Below are positions 1 to 8,615 of a stretch of DNA of 44,793 nucleotides, piece after piece. The position numbers and the translations under genes are program-made. A model generated the notes under the pieces. The model searched no databases, was not told where the DNA came from, and saw only the letters and a program-made list of their open reading frames with translations. How positions within the stretch are numbered: the stretch's first letter is position 1; every line of letters starts with the position of its first letter. Source of the stretch: Candidatus Metaruminococcus caecorum. GTDB lineage: Bacteria > Bacillota > Clostridia > Oscillospirales > Ruminococcaceae. The stretch lies in NCBI GenBank assembly GCA_904420045.1, contig CAJFTY010000023.1, forward strand, positions 1 to 44,793, in the 5' to 3' direction.

Positions 1-17
1 CCATGGCTATGGGATTT

Positions 18-118
18 GCGGGGAGATGTTGGAAGAGGGGGTTCCCCCTCTTCCAGAGCGTTGTCGACTTTGTCGACACGCTCAAACATCCCCGCCAAAT
101 GGCGGGGATGTTTTTTAT
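18..118 (+). terminator. Multi-hairpin element ending in an intrinsic terminator
   Basis: Three inverted repeats follow one another: 31-54 (perfect 11 bp stem, 2 nt loop), 56-83 (stem of about 11 bp, one bulge, TTT loop) and 87-110 (perfect 10 bp stem, loop AAAT) followed by six T on the plus strand. The last is a textbook intrinsic terminator for plus-strand transcription. It is weaker for the minus-strand operon ending with thiN, where only three T follow the stem. Bases 85-95 can instead pair with 18-30, which would enclose the first two hairpins and dismantle the terminator. No plus-strand gene is visible before it inside the window. Confidence 0.7.
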
Positions 119-149
119 AAAGCCGTTTAAGGATGTTCGCTCGCAGCAT

Positions 150-785
150 TCAGTCTTTGGAAAACAGCAGAAGCAGTTTCCCCTCCCGGACCGTGACCGA
201 AGCGATGTCCCCGGTAAATTCATTGCTGACTCCAAGGGGGACATTCGAAGTGAGCACTGCGTCCTTGAGCGGATACTGAAGCCCCCGGGTGGTAACTCCC
301 ACGCAGCAGTCGGAAAAGCTTAACAGCGTCACCTTCGCGTCCTGCCTGGGGAACGAGCAGGTTTCATTTTGCAGCATGCGAAGCTGATTTTTTTCATCCA
401 GCAGCACGCCGTTTGCTCCATGATCCTTTAAAAAGCTGACGCCCTGGATATTGCCCAGCGTGTGGTCAAGCCTTCCGCCCAAAGCTCCATAGATCTGAAA
501 CTCCCGGTAGCCCTTTGAAAGCCCTGCTTTTAAAGCGATCATAAAGTCCGTGTCGTCCTTTTCTGGAGGAAACTGCATCGTTTGAAAATCAAATTCCGTT
601 CTTTTACAGGAGTCAAAATCCCCTACCGCCAGGCCGGGCGTCAGTCCCAGAGACTTGGCGTGGACAATTCCTCCGTCGGCGCACAATATGAGATCCTGGG
701 GCGTAGGGCGCAGGCGAATCCAACGATAGTCGTTGATGGGCGCCGCCGCAAACAGATAACAAATTCCCGCCGTGTTCTCCTGCAT
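150..785 (-). CDS. thiN: Thiamine diphosphokinase
   Basis: This cytoplasmic enzyme transfers pyrophosphate from ATP to thiamine to make thiamine diphosphate. The 211 aa product has the family marks in order: CADGG at about residues 35-39, GDFDS at 55-59, DDTD at 77-80 and GALGGRLDHTLGN at 100-112, which form the ATP/metal and thiamine pockets. The ATG at 785 is chosen because GGGAGG lies about 9 nt upstream and it begins 23 nt after the rsgA stop. A longer frame from 842 would overlap rsgA. It is the last gene of the long minus-strand block. The rsgA-thiN pairing is common in Clostridia. Length is normal for the family. Confidence 0.93.
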   Translation of the reverse strand: MQENTAGICYLFAAAPINDYRWIRLRPTPQDLILCADGGIVHAKSLGLTPGLAVGDFDSCKRTEFDFQTMQFPPEKDDTDFMIALKAGLSKGYREFQIYGALGGRLDHTLGNIQGVSFLKDHGANGVLLDEKNQLRMLQNETCSFPRQDAKVTLLSFSDCCVGVTTRGLQYPLKDAVLTSNVPLGVSNEFTGDIASVTVREGKLLLLFSKD

Positions 786-808
786 GTAAGGATTCCTCCC
801 GCCCTCAA

Positions 809-1714
809 TTAAGTATTCTTCTCCCGTTTTTGAAGCTGCCATTCCTTGATATCCTTGACGCTGTCATACAACTGCCGGTAGCTTTCATGACGGGAAGGCA
901 TGATCCTCCCCTCTTTGAGCGCTTCCAGCACTGCACAGCCCTTTTCCACTGTATGGGAGCATCCGGTAAACCGGCATTCATCCAGATAGGGCGCAAACTC
1001 CCGGAAGCAACTGGGAAGATCCTCTTTTAAGATCGTTTCATACCGTTCAAAATCCACCGTGGAAAACCCGGGTGTGTCCGCTGCAAATCCCCCCTGGGGC
1101 AGTTCGAACAGCTCCACCTGCCGGGTGGTGTGGCGGCCCCGCCCCAACTTTTGGCTGATATCCGACGTCTCCAGATGAAGCGTAGGCAAAAGGCGATTGA
1201 GCAGGCTTGATTTCCCCACGCCGGAATTCCCCACAAACGCGCTGATTTTTCCCGCCAGCAGGGTTTTAAGCGCCTCAAGCTGCCTCTCCGACGGGTTTTT
1301 GTTGTCGATGAGAACGACCTGAAACCCGGACGATTCATAGATTCGTTTCATTTCCGTGCAGTCCGCAAGGTCGGTCTTGGTGACCGCCAAAACCGGTTCG
1401 ATCCCTTTTTTCTCCGCGATGGCGATCAGCTTGTCCAGCACCAGCAGATTGGGAGACGGATCGCAGGTGGAAGCCACAAACACAATCTGGTCCAAATTGG
1501 CCAGCGGCGGCCTTAGAAAGCTGTTTTTCCGGGGAAGGATCTTTACAATCCAGCCCTTTTGGCTGCCGTCCAGCTCAAATTCCACCTGGTCTCCCGCAAA
1601 GGGAGAAACCGCCTGCTTGCGGAACACGCCCCTTGCCTTGCACTCATAAACCACATCGGCAGCTTTTACATAGTAAAAGCCGCCGATGCATTTGATCAAT
1701 ATTCCTGTATTCAT
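809..1714 (-). CDS. rsgA: Ribosome small subunit GTPase RsgA
   Basis: A circularly permuted GTPase that helps late maturation of the 30S subunit. In the 301 aa product an OB-fold N-terminus (about 1-65) precedes the G domain. The motifs come in permuted order: TKTD (G4) at about 112-115, GNSGVGKS (G1) at 162-169, the GRGRHTTR switch at 191-198 and DTPG (G3) at 213-216. A zinc site follows (C247, C252, H254, C260). The ATG at 1714 lies 7 nt after the kinase stop, with GAGG overlapping that stop region. An upstream in-frame extension to 1885 would run inside the kinase gene and adds no family sequence. Confidence 0.95.
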   Translation of the reverse strand: MNTGILIKCIGGFYYVKAADVVYECKARGVFRKQAVSPFAGDQVEFELDGSQKGWIVKILPRKNSFLRPPLANLDQIVFVASTCDPSPNLLVLDKLIAIAEKKGIEPVLAVTKTDLADCTEMKRIYESSGFQVVLIDNKNPSERQLEALKTLLAGKISAFVGNSGVGKSSLLNRLLPTLHLETSDISQKLGRGRHTTRQVELFELPQGGFAADTPGFSTVDFERYETILKEDLPSCFREFAPYLDECRFTGCSHTVEKGCAVLEALKEGRIMPSRHESYRQLYDSVKDIKEWQLQKREKNT

Positions 1715-1721
1715 CCTGTGC

Positions 1722-3797
1722 CTAATCCTCGTTCGGAGATACCGTCGACTCGGTTCCGGAATCGGAGGAAGTCGAAGCCGGCTCAGAGCTGGAAGGCGCC
1801 GCAGGCTCGCTGGACGAAGGAGACGCCAGACGGAATACGCTGTCGTTACGGGACACCTGGGTTTTCGTTCCCTTGCTAAAGTCAACGGTATAGGTCAGGA
1901 AACGCGCGCCGCTGCTTTCGGATTTGCCTTTTTCCCAAACCACCACGGTCACTTCAGCCGCAGAGCTGGATCCCTTCAGGGTGAAGCCGGGGAACTTGCT
2001 GGTAACGGTAGCGTTAAAGCTGCCTGCGCTGCCCTGTTTGACGCCGTCCATATACACCTGATAGCTGTATTCGCCGGTGGCGCCGGTGGGCAGGGTGATA
2101 CCGCTGAAGGAAACGGTTTTGCTGGGAGCGTTTCCGTTGGAAACCGTCAGGGTGATGGTATCCCCTTCGTTGACCACGCCGCTGGAAGGCGACTGAGAAA
2201 TCACCTTGCCCTTGGTTTCCGAGCTGTCCACTTCATGGATGGTATACTTCAGGTTTTTGCCGTTGATCTCCCGGATCGCGGCATCCTGCTGCTTGCCAAC
2301 CACATTGGGAACCGTAACCGGATTGTCGGCCTCGCCCATGCTGACATACACCACAACTTTGGTACCCACAGCAGTCATTTCTTTCCGTGCGGGAACGGTG
2401 CGGATGACGTGATCGGTTGCCACAGAGGGATCATAGGATTTAGTGATGCTCACTTCAAGCTCCGCTTCCTTGAGCATCTGCTCGGCCTCTGCGGAGGATT
2501 TGTTGTACACGTCGGGAACCTCCACCTGGCGTTTGCCCTTGCTAACCGCCACTTCAATGGTCGTACCCTCTTTGACCTTTCTGCCGGGATCAATGGACTG
2601 TTCATAGATCTGACCAGCTTCATAGTTATCATTGTACTCATTAGCGACGACTTCCAATTTAAACTTGAAGTTGGGATCGTTAATCAGTTCGTTATAGACC
2701 TTTCCTTTCAAATCCTCAACGAGAACATCGCCGGTTTTCGGGCCAAAGCCAAAGCCGAAGATCACCAGCAGGATAATGCCGGTCACCACCACAAAGGCGC
2801 AGGCGATTCCAGCCAGAATGGGGATCATCCGGGATTTCTGAGGCTTGTCATCCTCTTCGTCATCCTCGTCGTCCTCGTAGTCGAAGCCACCCATTCCCCC
2901 GCCGTTGACGGCGTTGAAATACTTGGTGGTTCCCTCGTCGTTAAAGTATTTGTACTCGAACACAATGCTGGGATTGCGCTTGAATTCGTCAATGTCCCGC
3001 AGCATTTCCGCAGCGCTTTGATACCGCATGCTGGGCTCTTTCTGCATAGCGCGCAGGGTGATTTCCTCCAGGCCCTCGGGAATGGTGTCGTTGAGCTCCC
3101 TGGGACGCCGTGGGGTGGACTGCATGTGCATTACCGCAATGGCCTCCGGGTTGGTTCCGTCAAAGGGAAGCCGGCCAGTGAGCATTTCATACAGCATAAC
3201 GCCCACCGCGTAAATGTCGGTTTTTTCGTCGGTGGCCTCGCCTCTCGCCTGCTCGGGGCTGATGTAGTGCACCGAACCGATGGCTTTATTGGTTGTGATC
3301 TTGCGCTCGTCTCTTGCAAACCGGGCGATGCCGAAGTCCATCACCTTGATCGTGCCATCCTGAAGCAGCATGATGTTGTGAGGCTTAATATCCCGGTGTA
3401 CGATCCCCTTGTCATGGGCGTGCTGCAGAGCCCGGAGGATCTGCACGGTAAAGTGCACCGCTTCTTTCCATCGCAGGATCTTCTGCTGCTCGATATACTC
3501 TTTCAAGGTGATCCCGTCGATATACTCCATGACAATGTACTGGATGTTGTTGCCAAAGCTCACATCAAACACCTTGACAATGTTGGGATGGGAAAGAACC
3601 GCAATCGCTTTGGACTCGTTGCGGAACCGGCGCAGAAATTCCTCGTTGTGCAGATATTCGTCCTTGAGGATTTTGACCGCGACCATCCGGTCTTCCAACT
3701 TATCATAGGCCTTGTAGACGTTCGCCATTCCGCCGATGCCGATCAGCTCTCTGATCTCGTACCGGCCGTCCAGTCTTTTTCCCAAATACTTATCCAT
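1722..3797 (-). CDS. prkC: PASTA-domain Ser/Thr protein kinase (PrkC/Stk1 type)
   Basis: A membrane-spanning eukaryotic-type kinase that senses cell-wall fragments and phosphorylates proteins of division, wall synthesis and dormancy exit. In the 691 aa product the kinase domain covers about 12-275: glycine loop IGIGGMANVY at 19-28, K42 in VAVKIL, HRDIKPHN at 134-141, DFG at 154-156. An acidic stretch (about 307-318) precedes one membrane segment at about 324-351. Three PASTA repeats follow to about 565, then an Ig-like region and a Ser/Pro/Glu-rich tail that is longer than usual. The partner phosphatase gene lies 24 nt upstream and rsgA follows, the standard Firmicutes order. The function is known from homologues; ligand and targets here are inferred. 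Confidence 0.95.
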   Translation of the reverse strand: MDKYLGKRLDGRYEIRELIGIGGMANVYKAYDKLEDRMVAVKILKDEYLHNEEFLRRFRNESKAIAVLSHPNIVKVFDVSFGNNIQYIVMEYIDGITLKEYIEQQKILRWKEAVHFTVQILRALQHAHDKGIVHRDIKPHNIMLLQDGTIKVMDFGIARFARDERKITTNKAIGSVHYISPEQARGEATDEKTDIYAVGVMLYEMLTGRLPFDGTNPEAIAVMHMQSTPRRPRELNDTIPEGLEEITLRAMQKEPSMRYQSAAEMLRDIDEFKRNPSIVFEYKYFNDEGTTKYFNAVNGGGMGGFDYEDDEDDEEDDKPQKSRMIPILAGIACAFVVVTGIILLVIFGFGFGPKTGDVLVEDLKGKVYNELINDPNFKFKLEVVANEYNDNYEAGQIYEQSIDPGRKVKEGTTIEVAVSKGKRQVEVPDVYNKSSAEAEQMLKEAELEVSITKSYDPSVATDHVIRTVPARKEMTAVGTKVVVYVSMGEADNPVTVPNVVGKQQDAAIREINGKNLKYTIHEVDSSETKGKVISQSPSSGVVNEGDTITLTVSNGNAPSKTVSFSGITLPTGATGEYSYQVYMDGVKQGSAGSFNATVTSKFPGFTLKGSSSAAEVTVVVWEKGKSESSGARFLTYTVDFSKGTKTQVSRNDSVFRLASPSSSEPAAPSSSEPASTSSDSGTESTVSPNED

Positions 3798-3821
3798 AGT
3801 GACAACCTTTCTTTTCCCTTA

Positions 3822-4553
3822 TCATGAATTTGCCGCAATTACGACAGTGATGTTATCGGTCCCGCCTGCGTTATTCGCCAGATGAACCAGCTCGTCGCAG
3901 GAGGTTCCCGGATCATATTGAAGCAAAATTTCACGGATTTCATCGTCCGTACACATATTGGTCAATCCGTCGGTGCACAGCAGCACCCAATCGCCGGGTG
4001 AAAGATCCGCCTCGATATAATCAACGGAAACAGACGATCCCACGCCCACCGCCCGGGTAATCAGGTTTTTCTGCGGGTGGTATTTGGCATCGGTTTCCGA
4101 TAATTTTCCCTGTTCAATCAGAACCTGGACAATGGAATGATCTTTGGTGACCTGCACCGTCTCATCCTTATTGTGAATATACGCCCGGGAATCCCCCACA
4201 TGGGCAATATACGCCATATCCGGGGTGACAATCGCCGCTACGACGGTCGTTCCCATACCGGAAAGCCCGGGATCCTCTTTAGACCTGGCATAAACTGCGG
4301 CGTTTGCCGCGTTGACGGCGGTGATCAAGAGATTGCGAATGGAATTAAGGTCCATCTTGGAACGGTAGCCTTTTCGGAGCTTCGCCGCGGCGGTTTCACA
4401 GGCGAGCTCGCTTGCCACATTGCCGCCGTTTTCCCCGCCCATGCCGTCGCAGACAACCGCAATGCCCACCGTATCCGACACGATGTCGATAAAGAATGCA
4501 TCCTGATTCACCTGGCGCTTTTTTCCTATATTTGTCCGGCCTTCAAGTTCCAA
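3822..4553 (-). CDS. stp: PP2C-family Ser/Thr phosphatase (Stp/PrpC)
   Basis: A cytoplasmic, Mn/Mg-dependent phosphatase that reverses phosphorylation by the adjacent PASTA kinase. The 243 aa protein shows the PP2C motifs in order: NQDAFF near residue 16, VCDGMGG near 34-40, SGMGTT, AHVGDSRAY, the DHS motif, LCTDGL, and GGTDNITVV at the C-terminus. The metal-binding aspartates in DGMGG, TDGL and GTDN are all present, so it should be active. It lies 17 nt after the rlmN stop and 24 nt before the kinase start, so translation is probably coupled. Length matches Bacillus PrpC. Confidence 0.95.
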   Translation of the reverse strand: MELEGRTNIGKKRQVNQDAFFIDIVSDTVGIAVVCDGMGGENGGNVASELACETAAAKLRKGYRSKMDLNSIRNLLITAVNAANAAVYARSKEDPGLSGMGTTVVAAIVTPDMAYIAHVGDSRAYIHNKDETVQVTKDHSIVQVLIEQGKLSETDAKYHPQKNLITRAVGVGSSVSVDYIEADLSPGDWVLLCTDGLTNMCTDDEIREILLQYDPGTSCDELVHLANNAGGTDNITVVIAANS

Positions 4554-4570
4554 GCTGCATTCCTCCTTGT

Positions 4571-5614
4571 TTAAGATTTTTCCGCGTCCAGCTGTTCCCG
4601 TCTGAGCTGCCCGCAGGCGGCGTCGATATCCGCTCCCAGTGTCCGGCGGACGGTGGCGGGAATGCCGTGATCGTTGAGATACTTTTGAAAGGCAAACACC
4701 TTTTGCTTTGTACTGGCCCGGTAGCCGGTCTCCGCCACCGAGTTGACGGGAATCAGGTTCACATGGCAGAGGGTTCCCTTCAGCCGCGAGGCGAGCTCTT
4801 CCGCCGCGCGAAGGCTGTCGTTGACCCCGGAAATCAATGCGTATTCATACGAAATCCTACGGCCGGTTTTTTGTTCGTAGTACCGGCATGCCTCCAGCAG
4901 TTCATCGATGTTCCACCGCCGGTTGACCGGCATGGTTCTGGACCGAATCTCGTCGTTGGGGGCGTGCAGGGAGATGGATAAAGTGAGCTGCAGTTTTTCC
5001 TCCGCCAGCCGGTAGATGTTTGGGACCACCCCGCAGGTGGACAAACTCACATGGCGAAGGCTCAGATGAAAACCGTCCTCATCCGAGAGAAGCTTTAAAA
5101 AGCGAAGGACGTTGTCGTAGTTGTCCAGCGGCTCCCCGATACCCATGAGCACAACGTTGGAAACCCGCTGTCCTGCGTCCTTGCAGGCGGCGTACACCTG
5201 CTCCAAAATCTCAGAGGGCGTAAGGTTTCGCACAAATCCCGCGATGGTGGACGCGCAGAAACTGCACCCCATTTTGCATCCCACCTGGGTGGAGATACAC
5301 ACGCTGTTTCCGTGCTTATAGCTCATTCGCACGCTTTCCACATGATTGCCGTCTGGCAATTCATAAAGATATTTTACCGTATTATCCAGCTTACTTACAA
5401 GCCTTTTTCCGATTTTTAGTGAAGTTATGTAAAAATCTTCTGTGAGATCCCCCTTAATCTTGGATGAAATGTTAGTCATTTCGTCAAAACTATTAACATT
5501 TTTGCAGTGAAGCCATTGGAACACCTGCTTGGCGCGGAAGGATTCATACCCGCGGGATGCAAACGCTTCCTTGAGCTCCGGAAGCGTCATGGATTTGATA
5601 TCAATTTTTTCCAC
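4571..5614 (-). CDS. rlmN: 23S rRNA (adenine2503-C2)/tRNA methyltransferase RlmN
   Basis: A radical SAM enzyme that methylates C2 of A2503 in 23S rRNA and A37 of some tRNAs. The 347 aa protein has the radical SAM cysteines C113, C117 and C120 (CKMGCSFC). A C-terminal cysteine (C334 in DIDAACGQL) corresponds to the methyl-carrying residue of the E. coli enzyme. The start is a GTG at 5614, 3 nt after the rsmB stop, with AAAGGAA at good spacing and no nearby ATG. The motif before C117 fits RlmN and not the resistance enzyme Cfr. Length is typical. Confidence 0.95.
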   Translation of the reverse strand: MEKIDIKSMTLPELKEAFASRGYESFRAKQVFQWLHCKNVNSFDEMTNISSKIKGDLTEDFYITSLKIGKRLVSKLDNTVKYLYELPDGNHVESVRMSYKHGNSVCISTQVGCKMGCSFCASTIAGFVRNLTPSEILEQVYAACKDAGQRVSNVVLMGIGEPLDNYDNVLRFLKLLSDEDGFHLSLRHVSLSTCGVVPNIYRLAEEKLQLTLSISLHAPNDEIRSRTMPVNRRWNIDELLEACRYYEQKTGRRISYEYALISGVNDSLRAAEELASRLKGTLCHVNLIPVNSVAETGYRASTKQKVFAFQKYLNDHGIPATVRRTLGADIDAACGQLRREQLDAEKS

Positions 5615-5617
5615 AGT

Positions 5618-6919
5618 CTATTCCTTTCTTTGAAACATCGCCAGATAAAACCCGTCGCTTCCGCACTCCATGGGAAAAAAGGTATGCTCAAATGAATCGT
5701 ATCCTGGCAGCGCGCACGGAACAAATGCCGGGTGTTCCTGTAAAAACCTTTTCGACACCTGTTCATTCTCCTCCCGGCTCAGCGTACAGGTGGAATACAT
5801 CAGCATTCCGCCTGGGCGGACGTAGTTTGCACCGGTGTCCAAAATGCGGTACTGGAGGTCGGGCAGCGCCTTCATGTCAGCCGGGTCTTTATACTTGATC
5901 TCCGGCTTGCGGCGGATGATCCCGAGGCCGGAGCACACCACGTCGCACAACACCTTGTCGGCCAGCCCAAGCTCCGGCCGGAAAACGGAGGCGTCACCCT
6001 GCTGCGCGGTAATGCAGCAAAGCCCCAGGCGCTCCGCCCCTTGGCGGATGAGCTCCACCCGGTTTTCGTAAAGGTCAAAGGCCAAAAGCTCCCCCTTGCC
6101 TTCCATGCGCTGGGCCAGGGTGAAGGATTTTCCGCCGGGAGCCGCGCACAGGTCGAACACCCGCTCTCCGGGTTTGGGATCCAGCAGCTTGCACAGCGTC
6201 TGGCTTGCCAGATCCTGCACGTGGAACATTCCTTTTTTATATTCCGGCAGGTGCCGGATGCTGCCGATCCCCTGGACGGACAGACAGTTGTCGATCTCCT
6301 TCACCACTTCGGTCCCCCGCCTGCGGCGGGTCAGCAGATCCGCCAGCTCCTCCGGCGTGGTTTTCAGGGGATTCACCCGCAGGTATAAGGGCGGCGTGCT
6401 CACCGAAGCTTTCAAAAGTTCCACAGCTGTGTCTTCGGAATATTCGTCGATCCATTTACGCACAAGCCAGGCCGGGCAGGAGTATTCCACCTCGTACCGG
6501 GCGATTTTTTCCTTGGGCAGGGGAATCTGCTTGCCGTCCCGGACAAAGCCCCGAAGCACGGCGTTGACAAATCCCTTAGCGCTGACCTTTTTGACGGCGT
6601 ACACCAGGCGCACGCTCTCGTTGACCGCGGCAGAATCCGGAACCGAATCCATCCACACAAGCTGGTACAGCCCCATTCGCAGGATGTTGAGAATATCACC
6701 GCTCAGTTTTCGCATGGGGATTTTGGAGTACCGCTTGACACAAGCGTCCAGAGTGAGTCTGCGCTCCAGCACGCCGTAAAACAAAACGGTGGCAAACGCC
6801 CGGTCCTGCTGGGAAAACGTCCCCTGATCCAGCGTTTGGTCCAGCGTCAAATTGGAGTACGCCTCGCTAAATTCCATGTTGTTGAGTGCGATGAGCACTG
6901 CTTCCCGAACTGTTTTCAT
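5618..6919 (-). CDS. rsmB: 16S rRNA (cytosine967-C5)-methyltransferase RsmB
   Basis: Methylates C967 of 16S rRNA using SAM. The 433 aa product has an N-terminal NusB-like helical domain (about 1-140), a linker, and a C-terminal Rossmann methyltransferase domain. The SAM loop DLCAAPGGKS, the second-site motif DVVCSGLG and the nucleophile motif STCTLSREEN are all visible. Motif IV, usually Pro-Cys, reads Val-Cys here (codons at 5933-5938). The cysteine itself is kept, and the motif VI cysteine that attacks the base is intact. It follows the zinc protease gene by 3 nt and precedes rlmN, a common clostridial order. Confidence 0.94.
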   Translation of the reverse strand: MKTVREAVLIALNNMEFSEAYSNLTLDQTLDQGTFSQQDRAFATVLFYGVLERRLTLDACVKRYSKIPMRKLSGDILNILRMGLYQLVWMDSVPDSAAVNESVRLVYAVKKVSAKGFVNAVLRGFVRDGKQIPLPKEKIARYEVEYSCPAWLVRKWIDEYSEDTAVELLKASVSTPPLYLRVNPLKTTPEELADLLTRRRRGTEVVKEIDNCLSVQGIGSIRHLPEYKKGMFHVQDLASQTLCKLLDPKPGERVFDLCAAPGGKSFTLAQRMEGKGELLAFDLYENRVELIRQGAERLGLCCITAQQGDASVFRPELGLADKVLCDVVCSGLGIIRRKPEIKYKDPADMKALPDLQYRILDTGANYVRPGGMLMYSTCTLSREENEQVSKRFLQEHPAFVPCALPGYDSFEHTFFPMECGSDGFYLAMFQRKE

Positions 6920-6922
6920 CTG

Positions 6923-7642
6923 TTAATTTCTTCTCCTTGACGCGATTGCCAGCAGCCGCAGCAGTTGGATCAAAGCGGTTAGCAGAGCTGCCACATAGGT
7001 CATCGCCGCCGCTGTGAGCACACGCCTGGCGCCTTCGAGCTCCTGGGGATTTAACATCTGACCATCCCTCAAAATCGCCATGGCACGGGAGGATGCGTTC
7101 AACTCCACCGGCAGGGTGACAAGCTGGAACAGCACCACCGCCGCGAACAAAACAACGCCCACTGGAACCAGAAAATCCACTGCGGAAAACAACACACCCA
7201 GCACCACCAGAGGAAATGCCAGCATCGACCCCAGCCGGGTCACCGGCAGGATGGCCGCCCGGATTTTAATGGGCGCATACCCCTTCTGGTACTGGATGGC
7301 ATGGCCGCTTTCGTGCGCCGCCACGCCGATGGCCGCCACCGAGGTGGAATCGTACACCTCCGGCGACAGACGGATCACATTGGTCCTCGGGTCGTAGTGG
7401 TCGGTGAGACGGCCGCCGACACGCTCCACCGGCACATGCGCAAGACCATTGGCGTCCAAAATCCGGCGGGCAGCCATCGCCCCGGTCAGGCCCGATGCGC
7501 ACATCACCTTTTGATACCGGTTAAACGCGGAGGACACGCCGATCTGCGCCGCCACTGCAATCACCAGCGACACCAGCATCAGCGCCCACTCCCACATCGG
7601 ATAGCCATAAAAACCATATCCGTAGGTCACATACATCGGCAT
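6923..7642 (-). CDS. Membrane zinc metallopeptidase (YugP family)
   Basis: A predicted integral membrane zinc protease of the YugP/Zn_peptidase_2 family. The 239 aa protein has an N-terminal membrane segment (about 17-36), the zinc motif HESGH at 110-114, and hydrophobic segments in its second half, including two long ones at about 135-180 and another near 210-230. The first of two close ATGs (7642) is placed 8-9 nt after AAAGGAA. Its position between fmt and rsmB is widely conserved in Firmicutes. The substrate is not known, and no role beyond membrane proteolysis can be given from sequence. Confidence 0.88.
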   Translation of the reverse strand: MPMYVTYGYGFYGYPMWEWALMLVSLVIAVAAQIGVSSAFNRYQKVMCASGLTGAMAARRILDANGLAHVPVERVGGRLTDHYDPRTNVIRLSPEVYDSTSVAAIGVAAHESGHAIQYQKGYAPIKIRAAILPVTRLGSMLAFPLVVLGVLFSAVDFLVPVGVVLFAAVVLFQLVTLPVELNASSRAMAILRDGQMLNPQELEGARRVLTAAAMTYVAALLTALIQLLRLLAIASRRRN

Positions 7643-7664
7643 ACTGTTCGTTCCTTTCTATACG

Positions 7665-8591
7665 TTAAGAGGAGAACACCGTTCCCTTTTGAAGCTTTTT
7701 GCCCCGCAGAAAATCCGGCCCTCCCATGCGCTTGGAGCCCTGGAGCTGAACCTCCAAAAGTTCCACTGCACGGCCGTCGCCGCAGGACACAAGCAGGCGC
7801 TTGTCGTCCAAAAGCTCTCCGGGAGTTCCGGCAGGAGCCTCCGCCAGACGGGAGCGGTAAACTTTCAGCGTTTTCCCCTCCACTGTGGTGCAGGCGCAGG
7901 GCCAGGAGGACAGCCCCCGGATCTGATTGTGAACGCTGGATGCAGGTTTTGTAAAGTCGATGGGCGAAAGCTCCCGGCTGAGCATGGGCGCATAGGAAAC
8001 TTCCCCGTCGTCCTGAGGGGTGCGGGGGGCTGTTCCCTCCCCGATCAACCGGACGGTTTCGATAAGCGCCTGCGCGCCGATTTCCGCCAGCCGGTCGTGG
8101 AGCTCGTCGGCCGTCTCGTCCGGGCCGATGGGGGTTTCCCGTTTGAGGATCATGTCCCCGGTGTCCAGACCCTCAGCCATATACATGGTGGTGACGCCGG
8201 TGACGGCCTCGCCGTTTAACACGCTCCACTGAATCGGGCCGGCGCCACGGTATTTCGGCAGCAGCGACCCATGGACGTTGACACACCCCAAAGGCGGGCA
8301 GTCCAAAACCTCCTTGGGAAGGATCTTGCCGTAGGCCACCACTGCGATCAAATCGGGATGCAGGGAGGAAACCTGCGCTTTGGCCTCGTCGGTTTTCAGC
8401 GTTTGAGGCTGAAACACCGGCAGCGAATACGCCATAGCCAGCTCCTTGACGGGCGGAGGCGTGAGCTGATAGCCCCTCCCCTTTGGCTTATCCGGCTGGG
8501 TGAACACCCCGGCGATCTCATGCCCTGCTTCGATCAGCGCCCGCAGGGATGGGACGGCGAACTCCGGCGTTCCCATAAAAACAATCCGCAT
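7665..8591 (-). CDS. fmt: Methionyl-tRNA formyltransferase
   Basis: Formylates initiator Met-tRNA with 10-formyl-tetrahydrofolate. The 308 aa protein has the formyltransferase core (about 1-190) with the catalytic NVHGSLLP motif (N105, H107) and GLDTGDM with its aspartate near 143. The C-terminal tRNA-binding OB domain covers about 205-305. The ATG at 8591 has AAAGGAG upstream. def, which removes the formyl group, lies just upstream with a 24 nt gap, so both ends of the formyl cycle are made together. Confidence 0.96.
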   Translation of the reverse strand: MRIVFMGTPEFAVPSLRALIEAGHEIAGVFTQPDKPKGRGYQLTPPPVKELAMAYSLPVFQPQTLKTDEAKAQVSSLHPDLIAVVAYGKILPKEVLDCPPLGCVNVHGSLLPKYRGAGPIQWSVLNGEAVTGVTTMYMAEGLDTGDMILKRETPIGPDETADELHDRLAEIGAQALIETVRLIGEGTAPRTPQDDGEVSYAPMLSRELSPIDFTKPASSVHNQIRGLSSWPCACTTVEGKTLKVYRSRLAEAPAGTPGELLDDKRLLVSCGDGRAVELLEVQLQGSKRMGGPDFLRGKKLQKGTVFSS

Positions 8592-8615
8592 GGTACGGCT
8601 CCTTTCCCCCTAAGG

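Noticed and set aside
1686-3827. A 713-codon open frame on the plus strand across the PASTA kinase gene
   Set aside because: It is a mirror of the kinase gene in GC-rich DNA. Its translation is low-complexity and matches no domain, while the minus strand encodes a complete kinase with all motifs.
4571-5614. The resistance methyltransferase Cfr instead of RlmN
   Set aside because: Housekeeping operon context, the RlmN-type CKMGCSFC motif and overall length favour RlmN.
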